Shown here: piece by piece, positions 35,278 through 45,700 of the stretch
How the letters are laid out: every line of letters starts with the position of its first letter
Numbering within the stretch: the first letter of the stretch is position 1
NCBI GenBank assembly: GCA_964472505.1
Contig: CAYYQW010000010.1
Location: 1 to 64,000 of the forward strand
Source: JAYEIA01 sp964472505
GTDB lineage: Bacteria; Bacteroidota; Bacteroidia; Bacteroidales; JAADGE01
Length of the DNA: 64,000 nucleotides
Direction: 5' to 3'
Notes under the pieces: model-generated
Told to the model about the DNA's origin: nothing
Seen by the model: the letters and a program-made list of their open reading frames with translations, nothing else
Databases searched by the model: none
Position numbers and translations under genes: made by a program

Positions 35278-36028
35278 GTATAGGCTTTATTGTGGAAGGT
35301 ACTTCTGATAAAATAATACTTGAATCCGACTATTTTAAAAAGCTGTATCATAGATTGGGACTTCATGTTGAGAGTGATTTTTTTAGAATAGCAGAAAACA
35401 AACCGGATATAAAAAAATCATTGATTGATTTCTATAACTCTTTAACAAAAAACAAATTAGATATTATTTTCTTGTTGGCAGACCAAGATGCCGATGATTG
35501 TTTTTTAAAAACAAAGAATGATATTTTGACTTTTAGTTTTTAAAAACAAAGAATGATATTTTGACTTTTAGAGGTAATAAGAATTATATTTTTCAAAACA
35601 TTACGTTTGTTGTAATGATTAGAGAAATGGAAGCATGGTTTTTAGCAGATAGTGTTTTGGGGTTTAATATTGAAGAGCCGGAAAAAGTTGACAATCCATC
35701 AGAAATTATCGAAAAGAAATATGATATAAGCTGTCATGTCAGAATTGCAAATAGAGTTAAAAACAACTTTTCGTTAGAAAGAGCCGCTAAAAACTCATTA
35801 AGCGCAAAACGCTTTCTTGAAAAACTTAGTAATTTAGCTCCGGTATTTACTCTATCAAGTGATGTTAAAAAAGAAATTCCTGAAAACATATTCAATTCGC
35901 TACAATTTTTATGTAAAGAGGAATTTAGAAGTATTGAGCTATTTCAAGAAAAATTGCATCAAAATTTCGGAAAAGATTTAGACCAATACAAACAAACTTT
36001 AACCGAACATTTAATAGAAACCAAATAA
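35271..36028 (+). pseudogene. TOPRIM/DUF4276-like protein, frameshifted by 35-bp duplication
   Basis: The ATG at 35271 overlaps the ATPase stop. The first 88 residues include IGFIVEGTSDK (the TOPRIM-like glutamate) and FLLADQDADD (the acidic D-x-D). A perfect 35-bp tandem duplication (35502-35536 and 35537-35571) shifts the frame and gives a stop at 35541-35543 after two extra codons. The second half continues from 35572 in another frame with VVMIREMEAWFLAD and SAKRFLEKL, typical of DUF4276. Taking out one copy restores a single 240-residue frame exactly at ILTF-RGNKN. The protein would be the nuclease-like partner of the ATPase. As it stands the product is truncated, unless slippage or recombination removes a copy. 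Confidence 0.85.
35502..35571. repeat. Perfect 35-bp tandem duplication
   Basis: Two identical, directly adjacent copies (35502-35536 and 35537-35571), each starting TTTTTAAAAACAAAG and ending TTGACTTTTAG. The length is not a multiple of three and so breaks the DUF4276-like frame. There is no divergence between the copies, so it is either recent or maintained by expansion and contraction. Confidence 0.95.
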
Positions 36029-36111
36029 ATGACAAAAAGAACTAAAAAAGCACAAAAGAAAGGTTAACATCGCACTTAACACGGTCGGTGACAGCTGCTT
36101 GCTTTACTTCG

Positions 36112-36153
36112 GCGGGGTAGCTGCCTTTACACTATTCAAGACGGCTACCCCGC
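36112..36153. terminator. Long-armed hairpin after the ATPase-TOPRIM operon
   Basis: GCGGGGTAGC (36112-36121) pairs perfectly with GCTACCCCGC (36144-36153), with a 22-base loop, followed by TTTAAAC. It stands 84 bases after the operon and may terminate it, though the T-run is short. GC content is higher than in the locus before it, so it may instead mark the edge of the inserted DNA. Confidence 0.4.
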
Positions 36154-36241
36154 TTTAAACTCCAAATACAATACCATAAAAATACTTGAGAGAAAAATTT
36201 CGCTGTGATATTTACCGGCACACAAAGAATTTTGACAAACC

Positions 36242-37318
36242 CTACTTAGGCGCGCGCCGATATAAGAAAACAGCCACTACGGCAAACAGCAGGTTGGGAA
36301 TCCAAGCGGAAAGCCAAGGATCCAAATTTCCTTTAAGCGAAAATTGAGCGGAAATCTGCATAAAAAAGATGTACGAAAAGCTGATTAACAAGCCGATACC
36401 CAAATTCAGGCCGGTACCGCCCCGAGTTTTCTTGGAGGCCACCGAAACCCCAATAAGTGTAAGTATGAAAGTAGAAAAAGGGAAAGCAAGGCGCTGATGT
36501 TTTTCAAGCAGGTATGAATTAATATCCGTTTCGCCTCTCAAGCGTTTGTCTTCAATTAATTCATTGAGTTCAAAATAATTAAGCGTCATTTTGTCGTTGT
36601 CTTTACCTTCAAAATCTGCCGGCGTAATATTTATTGTGCTGTCCATAATGCTGCCGGTAGTCAGTTTTTCGCCGATTTCGGTAAAATCGCGAATTTGATA
36701 ATTGCGAATTTCCCATGTTTTGGCATCTTCTTTCCAACGCGCCATCTGCGACATCAATTTAGACTTTAATTCTTTCCCGTCAAATTTCTCTATGGAAAAC
36801 TTATAACCGGTATTGGTTACGGTTTTGAAACTTTCCATATAAATAAACACGCCCGGTTCAATTTGTTTATGAATGTTGCGCTCATTATTATAGTAAGTTC
36901 CCGTTATATAAGTATCTTCAAAGTCCAATCGTACGGCATTGGCAGGCGGTATAATAAAATTACTCAAAATAAAAGAAAATACCGCAAGTACGGATGCGGC
37001 AATAAAATAAGGCCGCAATAATCGCTTGAAACTTATACCGTTTGCCAAAAAAGCTATAATTTCGGAATGACTTGCGAGTTTGGACGTAAAAAAAACAACC
37101 GCAATAAAAATGAACAAAAACATGAACAAGTTCGTATAAAAAGGAATAAAGTTCAGATAATAATCAAACACAATGTTCTCCAAAGGCGCCTTTTTATCAA
37201 TAAAATCATCCATTTTCTCGGTTATGTCTATCACAATAGCCAAACTGATGATAAGAATAATGGCAAAGAAAAAAGTGGCAAGAAATTTCTTTATGATATA
37301 ACGGTCCAACAGCTTCAT
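36242..37318 (-). CDS. LptF/LptG-family lipopolysaccharide export permease
   Basis: 358 residues. The plan is that of LptF/LptG: three N-terminal helices (MKLLDRYIIKKFLATFFFAIILI and following), a periplasmic beta-jellyroll region (about 130-270) and three C-terminal helices. LDRYIIKKFL at the start and RLAFPFSTFILTLIGVSVASKK, the coupling-helix region for the LptB ATPase, are family marks. It forms the inner-membrane part of the LPS transporter. Which paralogue it is cannot be settled; the start resembles LptG. A -7 box (CAAAAGTA, 37351-37358) on the minus strand lies 33 bases upstream. Confidence 0.88.
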   Translation of the reverse strand: MKLLDRYIIKKFLATFFFAIILIISLAIVIDITEKMDDFIDKKAPLENIVFDYYLNFIPFYTNLFMFLFIFIAVVFFTSKLASHSEIIAFLANGISFKRLLRPYFIAASVLAVFSFILSNFIIPPANAVRLDFEDTYITGTYYNNERNIHKQIEPGVFIYMESFKTVTNTGYKFSIEKFDGKELKSKLMSQMARWKEDAKTWEIRNYQIRDFTEIGEKLTTGSIMDSTINITPADFEGKDNDKMTLNYFELNELIEDKRLRGETDINSYLLEKHQRLAFPFSTFILTLIGVSVASKKTRGGTGLNLGIGLLISFSYIFFMQISAQFSLKGNLDPWLSAWIPNLLFAVVAVFLYRRAPK

Positions 37319-37350
37319 CCTAACAGCTCTTATTTAAAAAATTGCAAAAT

Positions 37351-37397
37351 CAAAAGTAGCATTTATTTACTAATTAAAAAATTCTTGAGTAAGTTTG
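37351..37397. promoter_or_regulatory. Divergent -7 boxes between lptG-like gene and DUF1858 gene
   Basis: Minus strand TACTTTTG (37351-37358) points to the permease gene and plus strand TAAGTTTG (37390-37397) to the DUF1858-ribBA operon. Both match TAnnTTTG; -33 elements are weak on both sides. Confidence 0.5.
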
Positions 37398-37433
37398 CAG
37401 TTCACAGATTACAGAATTAAAAAATTACAAGAT

Positions 37434-37700
37434 ATGAAAATTACAAGAGAAACTTCCATAGAAGAATTAACCGAAGACTACAACTTTGCCGTAAAGTATT
37501 TGTCGGACAAAGGCATACGCTGTATTGTATGCGGCGAACCTATTTGGGGAACTTTGGAAGAGGCCTGTCAAGAAAAAAATTTCAGCGATGACGATATTGA
37601 CGCCATTGTGAAAGAAATGAACGAACTGGCTGAAAATGACCCGGGAAAAAACCAAAACAATACAGATTCTCAAATTGATACCGGAAAAATAAATTTATAA
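37434..37700 (+). CDS. DUF1858 domain protein
   Basis: 88 residues, starting at the ATG at 37434 (MKITRETSIEELTEDYNFAV). The core YLSDKGIRCIVCGEPIWGTLEEAC is the DUF1858 signature with the CxxC pair (about 30-33), thought to bind a metal or act in redox; its function is not established. The C-terminal 20 residues are polar. Eight bases separate it from ribBA, so the two form an operon. Confidence 0.8.
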   Translation: MKITRETSIEELTEDYNFAVKYLSDKGIRCIVCGEPIWGTLEEACQEKNFSDDDIDAIVKEMNELAENDPGKNQNNTDSQIDTGKINL

Positions 37701-37708
37701 TAAAAGAT

Positions 37709-38941
37709 ATGAAAAGCCCACAAGAGGAAATAAAACTTAACAGCCCCGAAGAAGCTATAGAAGCCGTTAAAAAAGGGGAAATCATAATTGTAGTTGATGA
37801 CGAAGACCGCGAAAACGAAGGTGATTTTATTACTTCGTCGGAATTAATAACAAAGGAAAAAGTAAACTTTATGGCCAAACACGGCCGAGGGCTTATTTGT
37901 GCCGCCGTATCTGAAGATCGTTGCGACGCATTGGATCTGGATCTCATGGTAGGAAAAGGCAGCAATACCTCCCTGCACGAAACTCCTTTTACCGTATCAG
38001 TAGATTTAATCGGACAGGGCTGCACCACCGGAATTTCAGCTTCCGACCGCTGTAAAACCATTAAAGCACTGACCAATCCGGAAACAAAAGCAACAGATTT
38101 GGCACGCCCCGGGCATATTTTCCCACTGAAAGCCAAAAACCAAGGCGTGCTCAGGCGAGCCGGCCACACCGAAGCCGCACTCGACCTATCGCGCCTCGCC
38201 GGACTAAAACCGGGCGGAGCGCTTGTAGAAATAATGAATGAAGACGGCACCATGGCTCGGCTTCCGGAGCTGGTTAAAGTAGCCGAAAAATTTAATCTTA
38301 AAATCATTTCCATAAAAGAGTTGATTGCCTATCGGCTGAAAAAGGAATCGAGCATAGAACGCGGCGAAAAAGTAAAAATGCCCACCAATTACGGTAATTT
38401 CGATCTGATTCCCTACCGGCAAATATCTAACGGATTGGAACATTCCGCTCTTATCAAAGGCGAGTGGGAAGAAGATGAGCCGGTATTGGTGCGTGTGCAT
38501 TCATCTTGTGTTACCGGAGATATTTTTGGCTCAAAACGCTGCGATTGCGGCGACCAATTACATCTCGCCATGGAAAAAGTAGATAAAAACGGAAAAGGCG
38601 TAGTGCTTTACATGAACCAGGAAGGCCGCGGTATTGGGTATTTCAATAAAATCAAAACCTACAAATTGCAGGAAGAAGGTTACGATACCGTAGAAGCGAA
38701 CCATAAACTCGGATTTAAAGATGATTTGCGCGATTATGGTGTAGGCGCTCAAATTCTCAGAGATTTAAACATCCGTAAAATACGTCTGCTTACCAACAAT
38801 CCGGTAAAACGTGCCGGACTGGAAGGCTATGGATTGGAAATTGTGGAAACCGTTCCTTTGGAAGCAGAATACAATCAATACAACCGCTTTTATATGAAAA
38901 CCAAAAAAATAAAAATGGGCCACGATTTGCATAAAATATAG
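37709..38941 (+). CDS. ribBA: Bifunctional riboflavin enzyme RibBA
   Basis: 410 residues. Residues about 10-205 are 3,4-dihydroxy-2-butanone-4-phosphate synthase, with DDEDRENEGDFI (metal and substrate site), CTTGISASDR and GHTEAALDLSRLAGL. Residues about 206-405 are GTP cyclohydrolase II, with the zinc cysteines in CVTGDIFGSKRCDCG and the catalytic NQEGRGIGYFNKIKTY and TNNPVKRAGL. Together they supply both precursors of riboflavin, from ribulose-5-phosphate and GTP. Both active sites look complete. Confidence 0.97.
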   Translation: MKSPQEEIKLNSPEEAIEAVKKGEIIIVVDDEDRENEGDFITSSELITKEKVNFMAKHGRGLICAAVSEDRCDALDLDLMVGKGSNTSLHETPFTVSVDLIGQGCTTGISASDRCKTIKALTNPETKATDLARPGHIFPLKAKNQGVLRRAGHTEAALDLSRLAGLKPGGALVEIMNEDGTMARLPELVKVAEKFNLKIISIKELIAYRLKKESSIERGEKVKMPTNYGNFDLIPYRQISNGLEHSALIKGEWEEDEPVLVRVHSSCVTGDIFGSKRCDCGDQLHLAMEKVDKNGKGVVLYMNQEGRGIGYFNKIKTYKLQEEGYDTVEANHKLGFKDDLRDYGVGAQILRDLNIRKIRLLTNNPVKRAGLEGYGLEIVETVPLEAEYNQYNRFYMKTKKIKMGHDLHKI

Positions 38942-38992
38942 CTTTACGCCCAAGTTACCGGCCCGTTTTCCCAACGGCTGCATGCATGTTAC

Positions 38993-39033
38993 AATAAAGA
39001 TGCAACCATATTTCAAGGGTTTGCATCTTTATT
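38993..39033 (+). terminator. Hairpin terminator after ribBA
   Basis: AATAAAGATGCAA (38993-39005) pairs with TTGCATCTTTATT (39021-39033), 13 perfect pairs with a 15-base loop, followed by ATAATTAATTT. It stands 52 bases after ribBA and before the protease gene. Confidence 0.6.
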
Positions 39034-39056
39034 ATAATTAATTTCTAATATTAAGT

Positions 39057-42000
39057 ATGATGAAAAAAATACTTCTGCTGCTGTCAATTACAGCATTTCT
39101 GCTCCAAACCGGAGTGGCCCAAAACGGTATAATTCCCTTAAAATCGGAAAAAGCTTCTTTACAGGTAAAACAACAAAAAAATGAAGCGGACTTCCGACTG
39201 ACTGTCAGCCACACGGCCATAAAAAGCTTATCGGTTAACACCAAAAAAGGTAAATTCGATGAAATCTCAATAACCGGCGCCTCATACATCGGAAAACCGG
39301 GTATGCCCAAACTGCCGGCATACACAAAATTAATTGAAGTTCCCGAGGGTGCTGAAATTGTACTGAAAGTAAAAAGTTTTGACAGCCGGGAATACAAACT
39401 TGAAGCATTTGGAATTGAAAATCCGATAATGCCGGTACAACCGAGCATACGCAAAGATCAAGACCCGGAAAAACTTAAATTTCACTATCTGAAAGATGCT
39501 TATACATCGAAAAATTTTACCGATTATGAAATTGTAAGCGCAGATCCGATAGGCTCCATGCGCGGTATCCGGATAGCCAAGCTTTCAATAGCTCCGGTTA
39601 ATTATAATCCCGACAAAGGCACCATAAAGGTTTATAACAATATTGAAATAGAAGTTAGTTTTAAAAATACCGACAAAAAGCTGACACAAGATGCCCGGCG
39701 CAAGGCTTATTCGCCTTATTTTGAACCGGTGTATTCTAAACTCATAAATCACAAAAACATGGCTGACGACCACCCGGATCTGACAAAATATCCGGTAAAA
39801 ATGCTGATTCTGTCCGACCGCATGTTTGAAGAAGCTCTACAGCCGTATATTGATTGGAAAACTAAAAAGGGTTTTGAAGTCATTGTAAACTATACCGATG
39901 AAGGGTACGAAAGTGTTTCCGAAATTAAAAATTGGATACAAACTCATTACGAATCTTCCGGCCCCGACGATCCGGCTCCGAGTTTTTGTTTGCTGGTAGG
40001 TGATACGGATCAAATACCGGCTTCACAAGTCGCCAACCAATCCAATCAAAAAACAGACCTCTACTATTTCAGCCAAGACGGCGACTATTTTCCCGAAATG
40101 TATTACGGCCGTTTTTCTGCCAATAACTTGGAGCAACTTCAACCCCAAATTGACAAGACGCTCTATTACGAACAATACCAATTTTCCGACCCCACATTTT
40201 TGGATGACGTAACCCTGATTGCCGGAGTCGATGCCGAGTGGAATCCAAACGTAGGGCAACCCACCGTACAATACGGAACCGACAATTACTTTAACAGCAG
40301 TTTCGGTTTTGTGAATGTAAATGACTATTTGGACAGCTACGCCGGTTGCTACGACAATGAGCGAATTGCCGTTTCGCTTATCAACTATACCGCACATTGC
40401 AACCAAGGCGGATGGGGCAATCCGAGTTTTTCCGTCAGCAACGCACACAATACCGTAAATCAAGGTCAATATCCGCTTGCCGTAGGTAATTGCTGCTTGT
40501 CTGCCGACTTTGGATTCAGCAGTGAGTGCATCGGTGAAGCATGGGTACGCGCAGAAAACGGAGCGGTTGCATACATAGGCTCATCACCCAATACTTTTTG
40601 GTTTGAAGATTTTTATTGGGCCGTAGGCGCTTTTCCTATTGAAGGTGATAATGACGGTTACGTACCTACCACGGAAGAAACAAGTATGGGTGTTTACGAT
40701 GCCATGTTCCTGAGCGATTATACAAGCGTGGGTGCAACCATATTTCTGGGCAATCTGGCCGTAACCGAAGCAGATGTTGGAAGTTACATCCCGGAATACT
40801 ATTGGGAGGCCTACAACGCTTTAGGCGACCCCTCATTAGTCAGCTACAAAACACAAGGCTCCGACAATAAGGTATCGCATGCATCCAAAATTATTATCGG
40901 TATTGAAAGCTTTGAAATATCAGCCGAATCGGGCTCTTATGCCGCCGTTTCAAAAGACGGCATTCTGCATGGTGCTGCACTGGTGGGCGAAAGCGGAACG
41001 GCCGTACTCTCAATCAAGCCGATTCCTGAAGCCGGCGATGTGGACATCGTTGTGACCAAACCGCAATATAAACCTTACATCAACAGCATTCCGGCAAGTC
41101 CGGCCGACGGGCCCTACATTATCACGGAAAGCTATACCGATGAAATCGTCTATAATCAAAGTACGGATTTGAACATTGCACTCAAAAACATCGGCAGCGA
41201 TCCGGCTACGGATGTACAGGTAAATATTTCAAGCCCGGATGCAAATGCACAAATCACAAATCCAAGCCACAACTACGGCGATATAGCCGCTGACGAAATC
41301 AGTTCAGCTTCACCGTCCGGCACCTTTACCCTCAGCATACCCAATAATTTGGAAAACGGCCGCGAAATACCCATAGAAATTAACATAAGCGACGACCAAA
41401 GTAATTCATGGCTTTACACCAAAAACATCCGCGTAAAAGCGCCCAAAACTTCAAGCTCTGAGGTTTTTGTAACTAACGACGATAACGAAAATTTTCAGTT
41501 GGATCCCGGAGAAAGTGCGGATATAAACTTCACAGTTACAAATACAGGCGATGCGGGCGCAGATTTCAGCAGCGAACTTTCCGTAAGCAATGACCCGAAC
41601 GCATACTTAAGCCTTGGCGAAACAAGCACGGAACCGGTATTTATTTCAGCCGGCCAATCCTATGACTTTAGTTTCCCCAATGCAACTGCAGCTTCCGAAA
41701 CTCCCGAGGGCACAAAAATTGGACTGGCACTGACAGTTCTTTCCGGTGAATCAGCACAATACAGCTCCACCCTAAGTCGAGAAATTATCATTGGAACCAC
41801 TCCGGAATATTTAATCAGCAATCAGGGAGCATATAATGTATGCACGGGAGTTTTTCTGGACTCCGGCGGAGCTGATAATAATTATTCAGACGATGAAAAC
41901 AACAGCTTAACATTTTATCCCTTGCAAGCAGGCCAAATGATTAGTCTGAATTTTGAAGAATTTAGTATCGAACCAAATAACAACAACGGAGGGTGCTATG

Positions 42001-42704
42001 ACCAACTAAGCGTATACAACGGCGAAAATGCTTCGGCACCGCTTATTGGAGAGTTTTGCGGAAATTCCGTACCGGAACTACTGCAAAATATTTCAGCTTC
42101 TAACCCGGAAGGCGCATTAACGTTCAAATTTACTTCGGACGGTTCCGTTACCGAGTCGGGTTGGCAAGCCGAAATTTCCTGCAAAAATGCATATACGGTG
42201 AATTTTGTGGTAAGTGACGGCAAACAACCCATTGAAAATGCCGAAATTGAATTTACTAACCGAATATTTACCACCGATGCCGACGGGCTTTCAACATTCG
42301 ACTTAGTAGCCGAAGGCACACAAAAATACACGGTGAGAGCAGAGGGTATGCAAGAAGCTGCCGGGACTTTAAACGTCTTGCAAAACGAAACCGAATATGT
42401 AACGCTAAGTGTTTCGAATTCAGCTGCGCTCGAAAATAATACATTTGAAATCGTCCCTAATCCAAGTTCGGGGCTTACGCAAATAAAATCTTCCGTTCGG
42501 GGCAATTTACACATCCGTATTTTCAACATTACCGGCCAACTTGTGTATGAAGATAAACAAGAAAACTTCAGCGGAACATACAGCAAGTCAATTGACCTCA
42601 GTCATCTGAGCCCCGGCATGTATCCGGTCAGGATTCAATCGCAAGGGAAAGTTTATCATCAAAAATTAATGATAGCTAATAGTTCCCGATTCCATATTTT
42701 TTAA
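39057..42704 (+). CDS. Gingipain-family (C25) secreted protease with CUB and T9SS domains
   Basis: 1215 residues. Signal peptide (1-22) ends GVAQ. A gingipain pro-domain (about 25-225) is followed by the C25 catalytic domain (about 235-600), opening with VKMLILSDRMFEEALQPYIDWKTKKGFEV. The catalytic dyad is the His of NYTAHCNQGG (about 446) and a Cys of VGNCCLSADF (about 479); the spacing of 33 residues equals that in RgpB and Kgp. Then come an Ig-like domain, further beta domains, a CUB domain (about 920-1045, with CYDQLSVYNGENASAP), a carboxypeptidase-regulatory-like domain and a Por secretion tail (FEIVPNPSSGLTQI ... GMYPVRIQ). An extracellular cysteine endopeptidase, exported through type IX secretion. 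Confidence 0.93.
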   Translation: MMKKILLLLSITAFLLQTGVAQNGIIPLKSEKASLQVKQQKNEADFRLTVSHTAIKSLSVNTKKGKFDEISITGASYIGKPGMPKLPAYTKLIEVPEGAEIVLKVKSFDSREYKLEAFGIENPIMPVQPSIRKDQDPEKLKFHYLKDAYTSKNFTDYEIVSADPIGSMRGIRIAKLSIAPVNYNPDKGTIKVYNNIEIEVSFKNTDKKLTQDARRKAYSPYFEPVYSKLINHKNMADDHPDLTKYPVKMLILSDRMFEEALQPYIDWKTKKGFEVIVNYTDEGYESVSEIKNWIQTHYESSGPDDPAPSFCLLVGDTDQIPASQVANQSNQKTDLYYFSQDGDYFPEMYYGRFSANNLEQLQPQIDKTLYYEQYQFSDPTFLDDVTLIAGVDAEWNPNVGQPTVQYGTDNYFNSSFGFVNVNDYLDSYAGCYDNERIAVSLINYTAHCNQGGWGNPSFSVSNAHNTVNQGQYPLAVGNCCLSADFGFSSECIGEAWVRAENGAVAYIGSSPNTFWFEDFYWAVGAFPIEGDNDGYVPTTEETSMGVYDAMFLSDYTSVGATIFLGNLAVTEADVGSYIPEYYWEAYNALGDPSLVSYKTQGSDNKVSHASKIIIGIESFEISAESGSYAAVSKDGILHGAALVGESGTAVLSIKPIPEAGDVDIVVTKPQYKPYINSIPASPADGPYIITESYTDEIVYNQSTDLNIALKNIGSDPATDVQVNISSPDANAQITNPSHNYGDIAADEISSASPSGTFTLSIPNNLENGREIPIEINISDDQSNSWLYTKNIRVKAPKTSSSEVFVTNDDNENFQLDPGESADINFTVTNTGDAGADFSSELSVSNDPNAYLSLGETSTEPVFISAGQSYDFSFPNATAASETPEGTKIGLALTVLSGESAQYSSTLSREIIIGTTPEYLISNQGAYNVCTGVFLDSGGADNNYSDDENNSLTFYPLQAGQMISLNFEEFSIEPNNNNGGCYDQLSVYNGENASAPLIGEFCGNSVPELLQNISASNPEGALTFKFTSDGSVTESGWQAEISCKNAYTVNFVVSDGKQPIENAEIEFTNRIFTTDADGLSTFDLVAEGTQKYTVRAEGMQEAAGTLNVLQNETEYVTLSVSNSAALENNTFEIVPNPSSGLTQIKSSVRGNLHIRIFNITGQLVYEDKQENFSGTYSKSIDLSHLSPGMYPVRIQSQGKVYHQKLMIANSSRFHIF

Positions 42705-42760
42705 TGTATATTTATGTGCTTAAAAAAGTTCGTTCCTATTAATCCCATAATCATCAACAA

Positions 42761-45700
42761 ATGAATTCTCGCTGTTTTTTCATCACACTGCTGTTTTTTT
42801 TATTAAATTCCTGTATTTCACAACCTACTGCGCAAGCCCAAAAAGGGTATAACTATATGGTGCATTTTGAAACGGAGGAAAGCCAAAACGATATTCCGAT
42901 TACGGCACTTGCTTTTGATCGGCGACAAAACATTGTAATAGGAAGCCGATACGGTATCAGCACTTTCGACGGCAGCCGTCAGAAACTAATAAAAAAATCA
43001 CCCAAAGAAATTTTTGATTTAAAAAACGACTCCGCCGGAGAATTTATATACAGCGGTTCAAAAAATGATTTCGGTTATGTATATATTAACAAATACGGTC
43101 AATCGGAGTACATATCCATGAAACCCGATAATGCCGACATCGGTAATATTACAAAAGTAGTCATAGATAATAACAAAATAGTGTTCGGCGGAAAAGACCA
43201 TATATTTATTGCTGATGACAGTACTAAAGCAATCCTAAAACATATTCCCGCCGAAACGGATGGAGAGTTTGCGGGCTTTTTCTTGCTGAAAAATGATATT
43301 TTTATCAATATAAAAGGAAAAGGGGTGCACAAAATAAAGGATGGCACACCGATATCGGTTAAAGGCGGGGAAAGTTTCCAAAATACCGCGCTTACATTTT
43401 TTGCTCCGTATAATGCGCACAGTATTTTATTGGGTACCGATAACAGCACCATTTTCATATATAACAGCAAAGGGTTTAAACAGTTTTCAAAAAACACAGA
43501 TATAAGAAAATTTTTAGAAGAAAATATTCTGCGTAACGGTATGCGTTTCAATAAAGAATCATTTGTACTGACAACCATAACGGGCGGTGCCGTAATAATT
43601 GACAAAATATACGGAAAAATTCAACAAACCGTTAACTACCAATCCGGCCTGCCTGAAGATGAGATAACAGCACAAGCTATTGACGGAAATAACGGCCTTT
43701 GGCTTGCTCATCCCGGCGGTATAAGCCGATATACAGTAGAATCAACAATAAAAGATTACTCACCTTATCCGGGCATATACGGCAAGATTAACGATGTACT
43801 TTATCTTAACGACAGCTTGTATGCCGCTTCAAATAACGGTCTGTATCAACTCTCAGAAATTCGTAACTACCGTGAAAAACAGATTCTTGTTAAACAAAAA
43901 GCGCGCTACGGATATAAATTCACTCCCAAACAAACGTATATACTTCAATCAATTAATCACAAATTCACACCACTTAGTCAAATAACAGAAAAAATAAAAC
44001 GTCTGGAACTCCTCAACGACAGTATTCTTATAGCAATTTCGGATTTGGGAATCTACCAAGTGAGAGATACTTTAGCAAAAAAACTGCTGAAAGACATGTA
44101 TATAAACGATCTGCATGCCGCTTCGGACACGAATCTGTTATATACCGCAACACTAAAAGGTATCCAAACGGTTAGTTTTGAATACGACACCCTTAAAAAT
44201 GAAATAACTTGGAAGAGTGAAAAAATTTTCCCCTCGGTTAATACTCAAATATTCTCAATTACGGCTGATGATAGCGGCAATCTGTTTTTCGGGGCAGACG
44301 GGAAAGCATTTCGCGCAGAAAGGAACCCGGAAGGAGGTTTCAACAAGCCAAAAGAAATAAAATTTCCCATAAGCATAAACGAAGTCGTACAGGCAAGAAA
44401 AATCAATAAAAACATTCTATTCATGCTCTCTTCCGGGCTTTTTCGATACGATACCCACTCCCAAACAGCCGTCGAAGACACGACTGCTAAACTGTCCGAT
44501 GCAGAAACACTCATTAAGCTTTCGCAGCCGAATTATCAAGGCAAAGTCAAACCCAATAAAAATGCTTCATTAATTAAACTATTTTCTCAAATTCGCAAAA
44601 TTCGCAGCGACAAAACCGGTAATATATGGGTTATAAATGGATCCAAAGGCATATTTTGTATACAACCGGATACATTAAAAGCAAGCGCAATCAATTTTGA
44701 TGTTCATATTATATCGGTACGCGATAAACAAGACAGCCTGTACATTCCCGAATCATTTGAACTTGATTATGAACGCAATGCATTAAGAGTTGAAGTTTCC
44801 GCACCCTTTTTTATGCGTCCGGAAGGCACAAGTTTTCGGCACAAAATTAAAGGCTTGGAAAACTATGAAGAATGGTCGGACTGGAGTAGAAACCCGGTTG
44901 TTGAACTCTATTCATTGCCGCCGGGAAACTACACTTTTACCGTAATGGCCAAAAATGCACTTGGACAAACAAGCGATGAAAAAAACTTACAATTTTCTGT
45001 AGCTAAACCTTTTACACAAACGGAGTTATTTTATTTCATACTCTCAATCACTGCCTTAATCCTATTTTTTATTTTTTCCTATTTGGGAAGGTATCGATTA
45101 AGAATGAAAAACCGCAAACTGGAGAAAATTATACAAGAACGCACATCCGAAATAACAGAACAAAATCAGCAACTTGAAACGCAAAAAGAAGAAATCTCCG
45201 CACAAAGAGACATACTGGCTGAACGAAACGATAAAATTGAAACCCAAAGAGACCGACTGGCCAAACAAAACCAAAGAATTGAAACCCAAAACAGAAAAAT
45301 AAAAGACAGCATCACTTATGCACTCAACATACAGGAAGCCATTCTTCCCAACGAAGGCTATATCAGTAAATTGTTCCCCGATAACTTCATATATTATCGC
45401 CCGCGCGATATAGTCAGCGGCGATTTTTATTGGTTTGCAGAGCGCCGAGGCGCTTACTATTTTGCCGCGGCAGATTGCACCGGACACGGAGTACCGGGCG
45501 CATTTATGAGTATGTTGGGCGTATCGTTTCTGAATAATATTGTGAATACATCACGCAAAAAAGACCTGTCTCCGGCTGATATCCTCACAAGTCTTTCCGA
45601 TAAGCTGATAGAAGCGCTGCAACAAACCGGCGATCCGGACGAAGCAAAAGACGGTATGGATATAGCCCTGTGTAAAATAGATCAATCATCAGGCAAAGCT

